This document shows, piece by piece, positions 54,544 through 63,964 of a stretch of 64,000 nt of DNA. Position 1 is the stretch's first letter. Each line of letters opens with the position of its first letter. A program made the position numbers and the translations under genes. The notes under the pieces are model-generated. The model made no database searches. It saw only the letters and a list, made by a program, of their open reading frames with translations, and was not told the origin of the DNA. Where the stretch lies: positions 114,198 through 178,197 of the forward strand of contig CAXBCH010000005.1 in NCBI GenBank assembly GCA_963974125.1. The letters are read 5' to 3'. This DNA is from Haliea sp963974125 (lineage in GTDB: Bacteria; Pseudomonadota; Gammaproteobacteria; Pseudomonadales; Halieaceae).

Positions 54544-56201
54544 GCGCCGGCGCATTCAGCCGCAGCCGCCGTCTGCTGCGCATTCTGCACATCGCCGGCC
54601 GCTATCGCCTGCAGGAATTCATCGATACCGACAAGCTGCCCTTGCTGCCGCGTACGTTGCTGCGCCTGTCCCCCTGGCGTGCCGGGCGCGGGCCGGATCG
54701 CGGCCGCGGCGAACGCCTGCGTCTGGCCCTGGAGGAACTGGGCCCGGTGTTCATCAAGTTCGGCCAGCTGCTGTCGACCCGGCGCGACCTGCTGCCGCCG
54801 GATATCGCCGACGAACTGGCGAAACTGCAGGACAAGGTACCGCCCTTCGATGAGGCCGAGGCCGCCGCGATCATCGAGACGGTCCTGGGACAGCCGCTGA
54901 CCACCCTGTTCGCGCGCTTTGAGGAACTGCCGATGGCCTCTGCATCCGTGGCCCAGGTGCACGGCGCCACCCTGCACGGGGGCGAGGATGTGGTGGTGAA
55001 AGTGCTGCGGCCGGATATCAAGCCGGTCATCCGCCAGGACCTGGCGTTGCTGTATACCCTGGCGCGGCTGGTGCAGCGCTACCTGCCCGACGGCAAGCGG
55101 CTGCGCCCGGTGGAAGTGGTTGCGGACTATGAACTGACCATTTTCGACGAGCTGGACCTGCGCCGGGAGGCCGCCAACGCCTCCCAGCTGCGGCGCAATT
55201 TCGAAGGCAGCACGCTGGTATATGTGCCGCAGGTGTACTGGGACTATACCCGCAGCAATGTCATGGTCTCCGAACGCATCAAGGGTATTCCGGTCACCGA
55301 CGTTGCAACCCTCGAGGCCAGGGGCACCGATCTCAAGCTGCTGGCGGAGCGGGGCGTGGAGATCTTCTTTACCCAGGTCTTCCGGGACAATTTCTTCCAC
55401 GCCGACATGCACCCCGGCAACATCTTCGTCGATGCCAGCGACCCGGCCGATCCCCGCTACATCGCCGTCGACTGCGCCATCGTCGGCAGCCTCAGCGATG
55501 CCGACCAGTATTACCTGGCGCGCAACCTGCTGGCGGTGTTCCGGCGCGACTACCGGGAGGTGGCCGAACTGCACGTGGAGTGCGGCTGGGTGCCGGCGTC
55601 CACCCGGGTGCAGGACTTCGAGTCCGCCATGCGCGCGGTCTGCGAACCGGTGTTCGAGCGCCCGATCAGCGAGATCTCCTTCGGCCAGCTGTTGATCTAC
55701 CTGTTCAGCACCGCCCGCCGCTTCGACATGGAGGTGCAGCCGTCGCTGGTACTGCTGCAGAAAACCCTGCTCAATATCGAGGGCCTGGGCCGCCAGCTCT
55801 ATCCACAGCTGAACCTGTGGGATACTGCCCAGCCCTATCTGGAGCGCTGGGTACAGGAGCGCTATTCGCCGCAGGCGATGCTCAAGCGCCTGCAGCGCCA
55901 TGTGCCCTCCTGGCTGGAACAACTGCCCCAGGTACCCGATGCGGTACTGGACAGCCTGCAGCGAACCCCTGGCCCCCCCATGCAGGCACGGCCATCGCAG
56001 CCTGGCGGCGACCTGCAAACTCGCCGGAGCCTGCAGCAGGGCCGGCGCCGGCGCCAGCTGTTGGCCGCGGTAGCCCTTGTCCTGGCCGTGGTACTGGCAC
56101 TCCCGGACGGCATTGCCCAACTCGCCGAGCTTCCCTGGGCGAGCTGGCTGCTGGCCGGCGTGGCGCTGGCATTGCTGTGGCCCCGCGGCAGTGACGGCTG
56201 A
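54540..56201 (+). CDS. ubiB: ubiquinone biosynthesis regulatory kinase-like UbiB
   Basis: 553-residue atypical (ABC1/ADCK) kinase-like protein. Signature KxGQ motif in FIKFGQLLSTRRDLLP, Ala-rich loop SASVAQVHGA, ATPase residues in HADMHPGNIFVD and DCAIVGSLSD. Two C-terminal membrane helices after about residue 500. It probably helps extract lipid intermediates for the Ubi complex. GTG start at 54540 overlaps ubiJ. Confidence 0.96.
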   Translation: MSAGAFSRSRRLLRILHIAGRYRLQEFIDTDKLPLLPRTLLRLSPWRAGRGPDRGRGERLRLALEELGPVFIKFGQLLSTRRDLLPPDIADELAKLQDKVPPFDEAEAAAIIETVLGQPLTTLFARFEELPMASASVAQVHGATLHGGEDVVVKVLRPDIKPVIRQDLALLYTLARLVQRYLPDGKRLRPVEVVADYELTIFDELDLRREAANASQLRRNFEGSTLVYVPQVYWDYTRSNVMVSERIKGIPVTDVATLEARGTDLKLLAERGVEIFFTQVFRDNFFHADMHPGNIFVDASDPADPRYIAVDCAIVGSLSDADQYYLARNLLAVFRRDYREVAELHVECGWVPASTRVQDFESAMRAVCEPVFERPISEISFGQLLIYLFSTARRFDMEVQPSLVLLQKTLLNIEGLGRQLYPQLNLWDTAQPYLERWVQERYSPQAMLKRLQRHVPSWLEQLPQVPDAVLDSLQRTPGPPMQARPSQPGGDLQTRRSLQQGRRRRQLLAAVALVLAVVLALPDGIAQLAELPWASWLLAGVALALLWPRGSDG

Positions 56202-56237
56202 TGTGTCCGTATTGTCCCTGTGCCATAATGCCGGCCC

Positions 56238-56654
56238 ATGGAGACCGTTAAGACAATGACAGCCAATCCACTGAGCGCCGCTGTGCACTGGAACGATCAG
56301 GGCCTGGTGCCCGCCATCGCCCAGGACTGGCAGACTGGCGAAGTGCTGATGATGGCGTGGATGAATCCCGAGTCACTGGCACTGACCGTAGCCGAGGGCC
56401 GGGCGATCTACTGGTCGCGCTCCCGGCAGGCACTCTGGCGCAAGGGTGAAAGCTCGGGCAACGTGCAGTTGCTGAAAGAGCTGCGCCTGGACTGTGATGG
56501 CGACACCCTGCTGTTGCGGGTGGAACAGGTTGGCGACATCGCCTGTCATACCGGTCGCCGACGCTGTTTCTACCAGTGCTGGCAGGATGACAACTGGCAG
56601 GTGACGGACGAGATCCTGAAATCGCCGGATGAACTCTACGGACCGCCGCAATGA
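56238..56654 (+). CDS. hisI: phosphoribosyl-AMP cyclohydrolase
   Basis: 138-residue zinc/magnesium enzyme of histidine synthesis (third step). Motifs WQTGEVLMMAWMNPESL, SRSRQALWRKGESSGN, DCDGDTLLLRVEQ and CHTGRRRCFY with the metal cysteines. Not fused to HisE, as in Pseudomonas and unlike enterics. It overlaps hisE by four bases. Confidence 0.96.
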   Translation: METVKTMTANPLSAAVHWNDQGLVPAIAQDWQTGEVLMMAWMNPESLALTVAEGRAIYWSRSRQALWRKGESSGNVQLLKELRLDCDGDTLLLRVEQVGDIACHTGRRRCFYQCWQDDNWQVTDEILKSPDELYGPPQ

Positions 56655-56971
56655 GCGACATACTGCAACAATTGGATCGCATACTGGCCCAACGGAAGCT
56701 CGCGGACCCCACCGGGTCCTATGTCGCCAGCCTGCATCACAAGGGTCTCAACAAGATCCTTGAGAAGGTGGGTGAAGAAGCGACGGAAGTGATCCTGGCG
56801 GCAAAGGACACGGGCGATGACCCCGGGTCCCTGGTTGGGGAAGTCGCGGACCTGTGGTTTCACACCCTGGTACTGCTGTCGCACCTCAACCTGGACTCGG
56901 CTGCGGTACTGGAGTGCCTGCAGCAGAGGGTCGGGGTATCAGGACTGGAAGAAAAGGCATCCCGCACTTGA
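56651..56971 (+). CDS. hisE: phosphoribosyl-ATP pyrophosphatase
   Basis: 106-residue enzyme of the second histidine step. Motif blocks GSYVASLHHKGLNKILEKVGEEATE and EVADLWFHTLVLL carry the acidic MazG-like metal sites. It starts inside the hisI stop (ATGA) and is followed after about 45 bases by tatA. Confidence 0.95.
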   Translation: MSDILQQLDRILAQRKLADPTGSYVASLHHKGLNKILEKVGEEATEVILAAKDTGDDPGSLVGEVADLWFHTLVLLSHLNLDSAAVLECLQQRVGVSGLEEKASRT

Positions 56972-57017
56972 GCGGGGAGCGCCGACAACGGCACGATCAG
57001 GGAATACGGAGACAGGC

Positions 57018-57245
57018 ATGGGTATCGGTGGTATTAGTATCTGGCAATTGCTGATCATTCTGGCAATTGTCATCATGTTGTTCGGCACCAAGCGCCTGCG
57101 CACCCTGGGCAGCGACCTGGGCAGCGCAGTCAAGGGCTTTCGCAAGAGCATCAAGGACGACGACAGCACGACAGACAGCGCAGATACAGAGGCAGAGGCA
57201 GAGGACGCCACCCGGAGCTCCGGGGACAGCAACGGCAAGCCCTGA
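57018..57245 (+). CDS. tatA: Sec-independent translocase TatA
   Basis: 75-residue Tat pore subunit: one N-terminal helix (ISIWQLLIILAIVIMLFG), the conserved FGTKRLRTLGSDLGSAVKGFRKS amphipathic segment in order, and an acidic tail. First of tatABC, located after hisE as in Pseudomonas. Confidence 0.95.
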   Translation: MGIGGISIWQLLIILAIVIMLFGTKRLRTLGSDLGSAVKGFRKSIKDDDSTTDSADTEAEAEDATRSSGDSNGKP

Positions 57246-57254
57246 TCCGCGCCC

Positions 57255-57599
57255 ATGTTTGACATCGGTTTTACCGAGCTGGTCATCATTGCCGTGGTGA
57301 GCCTGTTGGTGATAGGCCCGGAAAAGCTGCCGGGCACCATCCGCACGGCCAGCGCCTGGCTGCACCGCATCAAGCGCGGCTTCAACGACATCCGCCATGA
57401 AGTGGAGCAGGAGTTGCACAACGACGCCGTGCTGCAGGAGCTGCGCAAGACCCGGGACGAGATCAAGACCGGCGTGGCCAAGGCCCAGCGGGAGCTTGAG
57501 GATGACGTTGCCACTGTGACCGGATCGGCCGACGAGGCCAGCGGTGACAAAAAGACCGGTGCCGAGCCTGCTCCAGGCCAGGAATCCCCCCCGCAATGA
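57255..57599 (+). CDS. tatB: Sec-independent translocase TatB
   Basis: 114-residue receptor-complex subunit. N-terminal helix FTELVIIAVVSLLVIGP with the conserved Glu, then PEKLPGTIRTASAWLHRIKR and a charged tail. It overlaps tatC by four bases. Confidence 0.95.
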   Translation: MFDIGFTELVIIAVVSLLVIGPEKLPGTIRTASAWLHRIKRGFNDIRHEVEQELHNDAVLQELRKTRDEIKTGVAKAQRELEDDVATVTGSADEASGDKKTGAEPAPGQESPPQ

Positions 57600-58348
57600 G
57601 CGAAGACCCCGCCGACCAGCCGCTGCCGCTGGTGGCACATTTGACCGAGCTGCGGGACCGGCTGCTGCGGGCGCTGCTGGCGGTGCTGGTGGTATTTATC
57701 TGCCTGTTCCCCTTCGCCAACGAGATCTACAGCTTTGTCTCCGAGCCGCTGCGGGCCCTGCTGCCGGAAGGCGCCACCATGATCGCCACCGAGGTGGCCT
57801 CTCCCTTCCTGACACCTTTCAAGCTGACCCTGGTGGCGGCCATTTTCATTGCCATACCCTATGTGCTCTACCAGATCTGGAGCTTTATCGCCCCGGGCAT
57901 GTATCGCCATGAAAAGCGCCTGGCGATACCGTTGCTGGCATCCAGTGTGCTGCTTTTCTATGCCGGCGCCGCCTTTGCCTACTACGTGGTGTTCCCGCTG
58001 ATCTTCGGCTTTTTTACCAGCGTGGGGCCGGACGATATCGCCATCATGACGGATATCAACAGCTACCTGAATTTCGTGCTCAAGCTGTTCTTCGCCTTCG
58101 GCATCGCCTTCGAGATCCCGATTGCCGCGGTAATTTTGATCTGGGCCGGCATCACCACACCGGAAGACCTGGTGAAGAAACGCCCCTACATCATCGTCGG
58201 CTGCTTCGTCTTCGGCATGCTGCTGACCCCCCCTGACGTCATCTCCCAGGCCCTGCTGGCAGTACCCATGTGGATTCTGTTCGAATTCGGGGTCTTCTTC
58301 GGGCGCTTTATCCAGCGCCGGGACCACAGCGCGGCAGACACGGAGTAA
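57596..58348 (+). CDS. tatC: Sec-independent translocase TatC
   Basis: 250-residue six-helix receptor for twin-arginine signal peptides. N-terminal LVAHLTELRDRLLRALLA and the FKLTLVAAIFIAIPYVLYQ segment are conserved. It can export the twin-arginine HiPIP encoded at 15.7 kb. Its TAA stop overlaps the ATG of the downstream ABC exporter (TAATG). Confidence 0.96.
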   Translation: MSEDPADQPLPLVAHLTELRDRLLRALLAVLVVFICLFPFANEIYSFVSEPLRALLPEGATMIATEVASPFLTPFKLTLVAAIFIAIPYVLYQIWSFIAPGMYRHEKRLAIPLLASSVLLFYAGAAFAYYVVFPLIFGFFTSVGPDDIAIMTDINSYLNFVLKLFFAFGIAFEIPIAAVILIWAGITTPEDLVKKRPYIIVGCFVFGMLLTPPDVISQALLAVPMWILFEFGVFFGRFIQRRDHSAADTE

Positions 58349-60165
58349 TGGCGCCGACCGGAAGTCGCTCCCTGTCGCCGCTGCTGGCCATATTCCGGTT
58401 CCTCCTGCCCTACCGCGCGCGCCTGTTGGGTGCCGGCGCTGCGCTGGTGTTTACCGCCGGTGCGACCCTGTTCCTGGGCCGGGGCATACAGGTGTTGATA
58501 GACGAGGGCTTTGGCGGCGGCACCAGCGCCGATCTGCGCAACGCCATCGGCGTGATCATGATGATCGCGGGGGCCATGGCCGTCGGCACCTTCGTCCGCT
58601 TCTACCTGGTGTCCTGGCTCGGGGAGCGGGTCAGTGCCGACCTCCGCAAGGCCGTGTTCGACAACATCATCCGCCTCAATCCCGGCTACTTCGAAACCAA
58701 CCGCAGCGGCGAGATCATGTCGCGCCTGACCACCGATACCACCCTGCTGCAGACCATCATCGGCTCCTCCCTGAGCATGGCCCTGCGCAGCAGCCTGACC
58801 CTGGTCGGCGGCCTGGTGCTGATGTTCATCACCAACATCAAACTGAGCCTGATCATCACCGCGGGGGTGCCGCTGGTGCTGTTGCCGATCCTGATTTTCG
58901 GGCGTCGGGTGCGGCGACTGTCCACCCAGAGCCAGGACAGTATCGCCAGCGTGGGCAGCTACGCCGGCGAAATCATCCAGCACATTCGCACGGTCCAGAG
59001 CTACACCAGTGAAGATCGCGAGAGCGCGGCCTTTGCCGGCGAGGTTGAGCGCGCCTTCGCCATCGCCCGCCGCCGTATCCGGCAGCGGGCACTGCTGGTC
59101 TGTGTCGCCATCCTGCTGCTGTTCGCCGGCATGGGCGCCATGCTCTGGAGCGGTGGCCAGGATGTGATCAGCGGGCGCATGAGCGGCGGCGAACTGGGCG
59201 CCTTCGTGTTCTACGCGATCATGGTGGGCTCGGGCTTCGCCACCATTTCCGAGGTCTGGGGTGAGGTACAGCGGGCCGCCGGGGCGTCCGAACGACTGCT
59301 GGAGCTGCTGCACACCCGCAGCGACCTGGCAGACAGCGGCGCCGAGCGAGAGCTGCCGGTGGCGGAACTGGCCTTTCGCAACGTGACCTTCAGCTATCCG
59401 GCCCGACCCGGGGAGGCCGCCCTGAAGAACCTGACCCTGGAGATTGCCGCGGGCAAGAGCCTGGCGCTGGTCGGGCCCTCAGGGGGCGGCAAGTCCACCC
59501 TGTTCCAGCTGCTGCAGCGCTTCTACGATCCGCAGTCAGGCAGCATCCTGTTCGCCGGGGTGGATATCCGCGAGATCGGCCTGCACCAGCTGCGCCGGCA
59601 ACTGGCCCTGGTACCGCAGCAGCCGGCGCTGTTCACCGCCAGCGTGCGCTACAACATCGCCTACGGCAGGCCCGATGCCAGCGACGCCGAGGTCGCAGCG
59701 GCGGCCAAAGCGGCCCATGCAGACGATTTCATAGAGCGCCTGCCGCAGGGCTACGACAGCCATCTGGGTGAGCAGGGTGTGCGCCTGTCCGGGGGCCAGC
59801 GCCAGCGTATCGCCCTGGCGCGGGCGATCCTCAACAATCCGCGGGTGCTGTTGCTGGATGAGGCCACCAGCGCCCTGGACAGCGAGAGCGAGCACCAGGT
59901 GCAGCTGGCATTGCAGGAACTGATGCGCGACCGCACCACGGTGATCATAGCCCACCGGCTGTCGACCATCCTCCATGCGGACCTGATTGCGGTACTGGAC
60001 AAGGGGGAGCTGGTGGCGACGGGCACGCACCAGAGCCTGCTGCAGGACTGCCCGCTGTATACGCGCCTGGCCAGTCTGCAGTTTCGCGAGCCATCTAGCG
60101 ATGAGGTGCTGCAATCGATAGCGGAAAACCAGCCAACTCAATATTGCGGGGATTACACTGATTGA
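58348..60165 (+). CDS. ABC exporter, fused membrane and ATPase domains
   Basis: 605-residue half-transporter of the MsbA-like exporter type. Six membrane helices (about 20-310), then an ATPase domain with Walker A GPSGGGKSTLFQLL, signature LSGGQRQRIALARAI, Walker B RVLLLDEATSALDSE and an H-loop in VIIAHRLSTI. Substrate unknown; relatives export lipids, peptides or drugs. The start overlaps tatC. The C-terminal tail after LQSIAE (about the last 11 residues) falls where base composition begins to change, so the native end may have been replaced by island DNA. Confidence 0.9.
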   Translation: MAPTGSRSLSPLLAIFRFLLPYRARLLGAGAALVFTAGATLFLGRGIQVLIDEGFGGGTSADLRNAIGVIMMIAGAMAVGTFVRFYLVSWLGERVSADLRKAVFDNIIRLNPGYFETNRSGEIMSRLTTDTTLLQTIIGSSLSMALRSSLTLVGGLVLMFITNIKLSLIITAGVPLVLLPILIFGRRVRRLSTQSQDSIASVGSYAGEIIQHIRTVQSYTSEDRESAAFAGEVERAFAIARRRIRQRALLVCVAILLLFAGMGAMLWSGGQDVISGRMSGGELGAFVFYAIMVGSGFATISEVWGEVQRAAGASERLLELLHTRSDLADSGAERELPVAELAFRNVTFSYPARPGEAALKNLTLEIAAGKSLALVGPSGGGKSTLFQLLQRFYDPQSGSILFAGVDIREIGLHQLRRQLALVPQQPALFTASVRYNIAYGRPDASDAEVAAAAKAAHADDFIERLPQGYDSHLGEQGVRLSGGQRQRIALARAILNNPRVLLLDEATSALDSESEHQVQLALQELMRDRTTVIIAHRLSTILHADLIAVLDKGELVATGTHQSLLQDCPLYTRLASLQFREPSSDEVLQSIAENQPTQYCGDYTD

Positions 60166-60578
60166 GGTTTATCAGTTAATGTTGGCTTGGACCTGTATCG
60201 GATGGGTTTCCACAAAGTCCCATTATGGTGCGGTAGTGCCCTGAGGATTTGATGTAGGTCGACGACAATGCCTAATGTCACATATGATTGCTCTCTACCT
60301 GGCGACACTCTAAGAGCATTCGACAATCGCTTCTGACTCTACTCTATGACCGTTGTCCGAGAATTTGCGACTAAGCGAGATTGGGCTGCGTTGAAGTCAG
60401 AAATGTAAGGGCTATCGAAAGTGCAACCCGTTGGGCTAAAATCTGAAAGGGCCACAGAACATCTAATGACAATAAATTGCAATGCGCACCGAGTTAGATT
60501 GCGAGGATTATTAAATTAGAGTTCTCCAGGAGCGGAAATAAATTAGGCAGATCTACTTACAGAAAATTACTCCATAAT
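60166..60578. other. AT-rich intergenic island junction
   Basis: 413 bases with no supported gene, tRNA or clear terminator. Base composition falls sharply from the GC-rich chromosome to left, and stop codons are frequent in all frames. No direct repeat or integrase gene is visible in the window; the element's other end lies outside. Confidence 0.6.
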
Positions 60579-61172
60579 ATGTTGAATAAAAATCACTTAA
60601 CTAAATATTTAGGGAAGGTCCCAATCTGGGGCTATCTTGTAAAGGCGCCTGGTCAAGCGAGAGGGGAGGGGTTTGCTGAGCTAATTGTAACTGTTCTCTT
60701 TTCTACACTACCAATTTGGTTGGGGTCAGTTCTAAAGGCGTTTTCTACGTGCGCCTCCATATCTAATGATTCTGATTGTCGCTTGCTCGAAGTATTTTTT
60801 GATCAGCTTTTTCAAAGCATATCCCGGGGCGAGTTGCTCGTGTATATTTTGGCAATAACAGGGCCAACTTTATTTCTTTTATTAAGCACAAGAAAGAGTA
60901 TGGAGTCTGAGTTTCCGGGTCGCCAAGGCTATGCGGTAACTTCAGTGCTACTAGGCCTAGTTGCGGCTGTAACCTTTTTCTACCTAAAAACAGAGGAAGA
61001 CCTAGTTGGGTACCCTCCGATAGTGTACGCCAGTGCTGCCTTATATTTTTTCAGCTTGGTTCTATTGTATCCATACACTGTGTACACCTACCAGTTTGGT
61101 ATGTCTTCGGTTAAAAAATCTGAAAAAGACACACAGAATTTTTCGGACGGGTACAGGAGACACAGGGGATAA
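60579..61172 (+). CDS. polytopic membrane protein, unknown family
   Basis: 197-residue protein with about four predicted membrane helices: LIVTVLFSTLPIWLGSVL, LLVYILAITGPTLFLLL, AVTSVLLGLVAAVTFFYL and YASAALYFFSLVLLYPY. No catalytic motif is visible and I do not recognise the family. AT-rich codon use differs from the chromosome to the left. Two bases separate its stop from the DGQHR gene, so they form a two-gene unit. A membrane effector or anchor role is a guess. Confidence 0.7.
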   Translation: MLNKNHLTKYLGKVPIWGYLVKAPGQARGEGFAELIVTVLFSTLPIWLGSVLKAFSTCASISNDSDCRLLEVFFDQLFQSISRGELLVYILAITGPTLFLLLSTRKSMESEFPGRQGYAVTSVLLGLVAAVTFFYLKTEEDLVGYPPIVYASAALYFFSLVLLYPYTVYTYQFGMSSVKKSEKDTQNFSDGYRRHRG

Positions 61173-61174
61173 GT

Positions 61175-62326
61175 ATGCCTACGGAAGGACACCGTTCTTT
61201 GCAGCTTAAGGTACTAAAGGTTGAGCAGCCTATCGGGGACTTTTATATTTCTTCTATCCCTCATTCAGACCTTATCGATATCACATTCTTCGATGTACGG
61301 CGTGTACTTATGGAAGATCGAGATGTTGAAAGATATCTTGGCATCCAGAGACCGTTAGATAACAAGCGCGTAGTGGATATCGGCAAATACACTAATTCAC
61401 CTGATGCATGCTTTCCTACTAGCGTGATAATTGCAGTAGATCCACGCTGTGCAGAGATCGACGAACAGGATGAAAACCTTACCTTGCAGAACTACATCGA
61501 TCACGACTATCCTGAAGAATCCATATTCTACAAAAATATTGCTCGCGTTCTAGATGGTCAGCATAGATTGGCGGGACTTTCCAACTACGATGGTACGGAC
61601 TTTAATGTCAATGTCTCTATATTCGTGGGTGCCGATATATCCGATCAAGCAAATATATTTTCTACTGTAAACCTCGCTCAAACTAAAGTGAATAAGAGCT
61701 TGGCTTATGATTTATACGAGTTAATGGCGGCTAGAAGTCCACAGAAACTTTGCCACAACATAGCGGTAACTTTGGACAAGGAAAGTGAAAGTCCATTTTT
61801 CAGAATGATAAAACGGTTGGGCGTGGCGACCCCACGGCGTGAAAGGGGGGAGGAGACTCTTACGCAAGCTGCATTCATTCAGCCAATACTCAAATTGGTT
61901 TCTGCGGATGCACTAGGAGACAGGATCACTTATTTATCAGGAGGGAAACCAGAGAGGCTCTCTGAAATTCGACTCAAGCGTCACCCATTACAGCACCTGA
62001 TGGTTGATGAGGAAGACTATGAAATAACCGATATTATCTGGAACTACTTCGCCGCCGTGAAGGAGCGATGGCCAGATGCTTGGGCAGCCCGCGAATCGGG
62101 ACGAATGCTAAATCGCACCAATGGCTATCGGGCCTTAATAAGATTCCTTACGAAAATTTATCCTGAAATTGAAGCTAAAGTCCCTACATCTCAACAATTC
62201 CTCCAATGGTTTAATAACGTCGACCTGAATGATGAGGACTTTAATCCGGAGCAGTTTCTGCCTGGCTCAGCCGGAGAAAGCGCCTTGTATAGAAGACTTA
62301 TGGTGGACAATGATCTGTCGGGCTAA
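61175..62326 (+). CDS. DGQHR-domain protein (DndB-like)
   Basis: 383-residue protein with the defining DGQHR motif at residues 127-131 (ARVLDGQHRLAGL) and the QANIFSTVNLAQTKVNKSLAYD block that follows in DndB/DGQHR proteins. DndB controls the dnd phosphorothioate operon in some bacteria; other DGQHR proteins sit in defence islands without dnd genes. No dndCDE genes are seen here. ATG 61175 follows a purine-rich site (ACAGGGGATAAGT). It is coupled to the membrane protein and convergent with the Dam-family methylase gene. Confidence 0.85.
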   Translation: MPTEGHRSLQLKVLKVEQPIGDFYISSIPHSDLIDITFFDVRRVLMEDRDVERYLGIQRPLDNKRVVDIGKYTNSPDACFPTSVIIAVDPRCAEIDEQDENLTLQNYIDHDYPEESIFYKNIARVLDGQHRLAGLSNYDGTDFNVNVSIFVGADISDQANIFSTVNLAQTKVNKSLAYDLYELMAARSPQKLCHNIAVTLDKESESPFFRMIKRLGVATPRRERGEETLTQAAFIQPILKLVSADALGDRITYLSGGKPERLSEIRLKRHPLQHLMVDEEDYEITDIIWNYFAAVKERWPDAWAARESGRMLNRTNGYRALIRFLTKIYPEIEAKVPTSQQFLQWFNNVDLNDEDFNPEQFLPGSAGESALYRRLMVDNDLSG

Positions 62327-62514
62327 CCGTCGAGGTGTTGGAGTAGTTGGTGTTTACTGTCAGCTCCGCATCCTTTGATAAAATACGCCCTTTAGATGAG
62401 CAGAATAGAAGCGAATCAACCATACTGAACAGATTAATGCTCCATCGATCCTAATACATAGCACTGAATAGGGGTCTCGCGCCAAGGATGGTAGAATTTC
62501 AATGGAAGTAGACG

Positions 62515-63354
62515 CTAACCGTCTTCCTTCTCACTCCATCCGATTCGGAGCAATATTTCGCTTGTACTTTTTCTGTGCGTGCTACTTGCTGCTAAGACGC
62601 TCTTCCTATTCACAGCATTGATGTCGCAAAGGCCGGAATATAACTCGTGTATCGATTCGTGGTTCGCATTTGAAATGGTGATCTTGACCCCTCTGGAAGC
62701 AGCTCGCGAAACAGCGTCCCTTAGCCGAATTTGGTCATTAAACGAGAATATTTTTTCGTTGTATTTAACGAAGCCGTTTAAGTTGTGCCTCACCGTATAA
62801 GGGGGATCTATGTAAACAAAATCGCCCTCACCTGCCATATCTATCGTCTTCTCAAAATCTTGGTGAAGTATTTTAGCCTTCTTCAGCCGGTTCGAAGTTA
62901 AGTCAAAGTCATCGGACTCTAAAGTTACTGAATTCTTCGTTCCTCTCGGAACGTTAAATTCGCCTTTCAAGTTAACACGATATAAACCATTCCAGCATGT
63001 TCTATTTAGATAGATAAACCTCGCTGCCTTGGCACAAATTGAACGTGGCCTAGCACTGCGAATCTCATAGTAATACTCATTACTATGGGCTTTAGCATGG
63101 AGCTTAAGGAGGTCTCGCACCTTAGATGGGCTTGATCTGATTGCCTCATAAGTAGTTATCAAGTCCTCATTGAGGTCGGAAAGTATACTTCGTTCGGGGT
63201 TTAGCGAGAAGAAGACGGCTCCACTGCCAAGGAATGGCTCAAGGTAGACCTTGTACTGATCAGGTGCAATTTTATTGGGTGATCCCGCCAGCCATCTCTT
63301 CCCTCCCGCCCATTTCAAAAATGGGAGCATATTCACCTCATTCATTGTTGGCAC
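62515..63354 (-). CDS. Dam-family adenine-N6 DNA methyltransferase
   Basis: 279-residue class alpha (Dam/DpnM-type) methyltransferase. SAM-binding region LPFLKWAGGKRWL (10-22) and PFLGSGAVFF (40-49); catalytic DPPY at 183-186 (VYIDPPYTVRHN). Dam-type enzymes often methylate GATC, but the recognition domain is not readable here. It overlaps the HEPN-like gene by 17 bases, so the two are coupled. A partner endonuclease, if any, is not inside the window. Confidence 0.92.
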   Translation of the reverse strand: MPTMNEVNMLPFLKWAGGKRWLAGSPNKIAPDQYKVYLEPFLGSGAVFFSLNPERSILSDLNEDLITTYEAIRSSPSKVRDLLKLHAKAHSNEYYYEIRSARPRSICAKAARFIYLNRTCWNGLYRVNLKGEFNVPRGTKNSVTLESDDFDLTSNRLKKAKILHQDFEKTIDMAGEGDFVYIDPPYTVRHNLNGFVKYNEKIFSFNDQIRLRDAVSRAASRGVKITISNANHESIHELYSGLCDINAVNRKSVLAASSTHRKSTSEILLRIGWSEKEDG

Positions 63355-63964
63355 TCACCAAACTCATGTCAAAGCTCTCCAGTCGCTGAAAAAATTCTTC
63401 ATATATAAAATCGATGTACTCGAAGTCTGCAACTTTATAGCTTCTTTTTTCAGTGGCGTGAGCTGGTATTCGACGCAATTCGTTGACACGCTCCATCCAC
63501 CGTAGGTTTTTGGAGTAACCTTTCTCCCCCGGTTCTGGTATATCGTACAAACCTTTGAATAACGGCCAGTGTAATTTGTTCTCAACTATTTTCTTATATT
63601 CGATGAAGTCTAGATAGTTTTCAAGGGGAAGCCTTACTTCATCTTCGTCGTCCAAGGACTTCTCATAAGCACGAGTCTTAATTTTTTTGTCAGTTACGCC
63701 CTTATTCCAGTAGGAATTATTCTCATGCCCATACCTCATCTTGAATACATCAAAAATTGATTTTTGGACATAGATATTTAGCTCTTTAAGTTTTCTGTCA
63801 GCTTCAGTTACTCTCTCCTCAGACTGCTCCTTGTTCCAATCCTCCATCCCCTCAGGAGAAAAATCCGAATACTCCACTTTGATCATCTGGCAGAGCCTAA
63901 AGTAATATTCTTTGGGGCCACCTGAGCCAAATTGTACTTTAAAATTAGGGTCTTCCCCAATCAT
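63338..63964 (-). CDS. HEPN-like C-terminal domain protein
   Basis: 208-residue protein. The C-terminal part (about 125-195) reads as a HEPN/Swt1-like helical domain: LDFIEYKKIVENKLHWPLF, then LRWMERVNELRRIPAHATEKR with an RX4H motif (Arg164 to His169), the RNase signature of HEPN toxins. The N-terminal part is unfamiliar. An in-frame stop lies four codons before the ATG at 63964, so the frame is complete here, but a longer parental protein with a frameshift cannot be excluded this close to the edge. It overlaps the Dam-family methylase by 17 bases. Confidence 0.7.
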   Translation of the reverse strand: MIGEDPNFKVQFGSGGPKEYYFRLCQMIKVEYSDFSPEGMEDWNKEQSEERVTEADRKLKELNIYVQKSIFDVFKMRYGHENNSYWNKGVTDKKIKTRAYEKSLDDEDEVRLPLENYLDFIEYKKIVENKLHWPLFKGLYDIPEPGEKGYSKNLRWMERVNELRRIPAHATEKRSYKVADFEYIDFIYEEFFQRLESFDMSLVSANNE

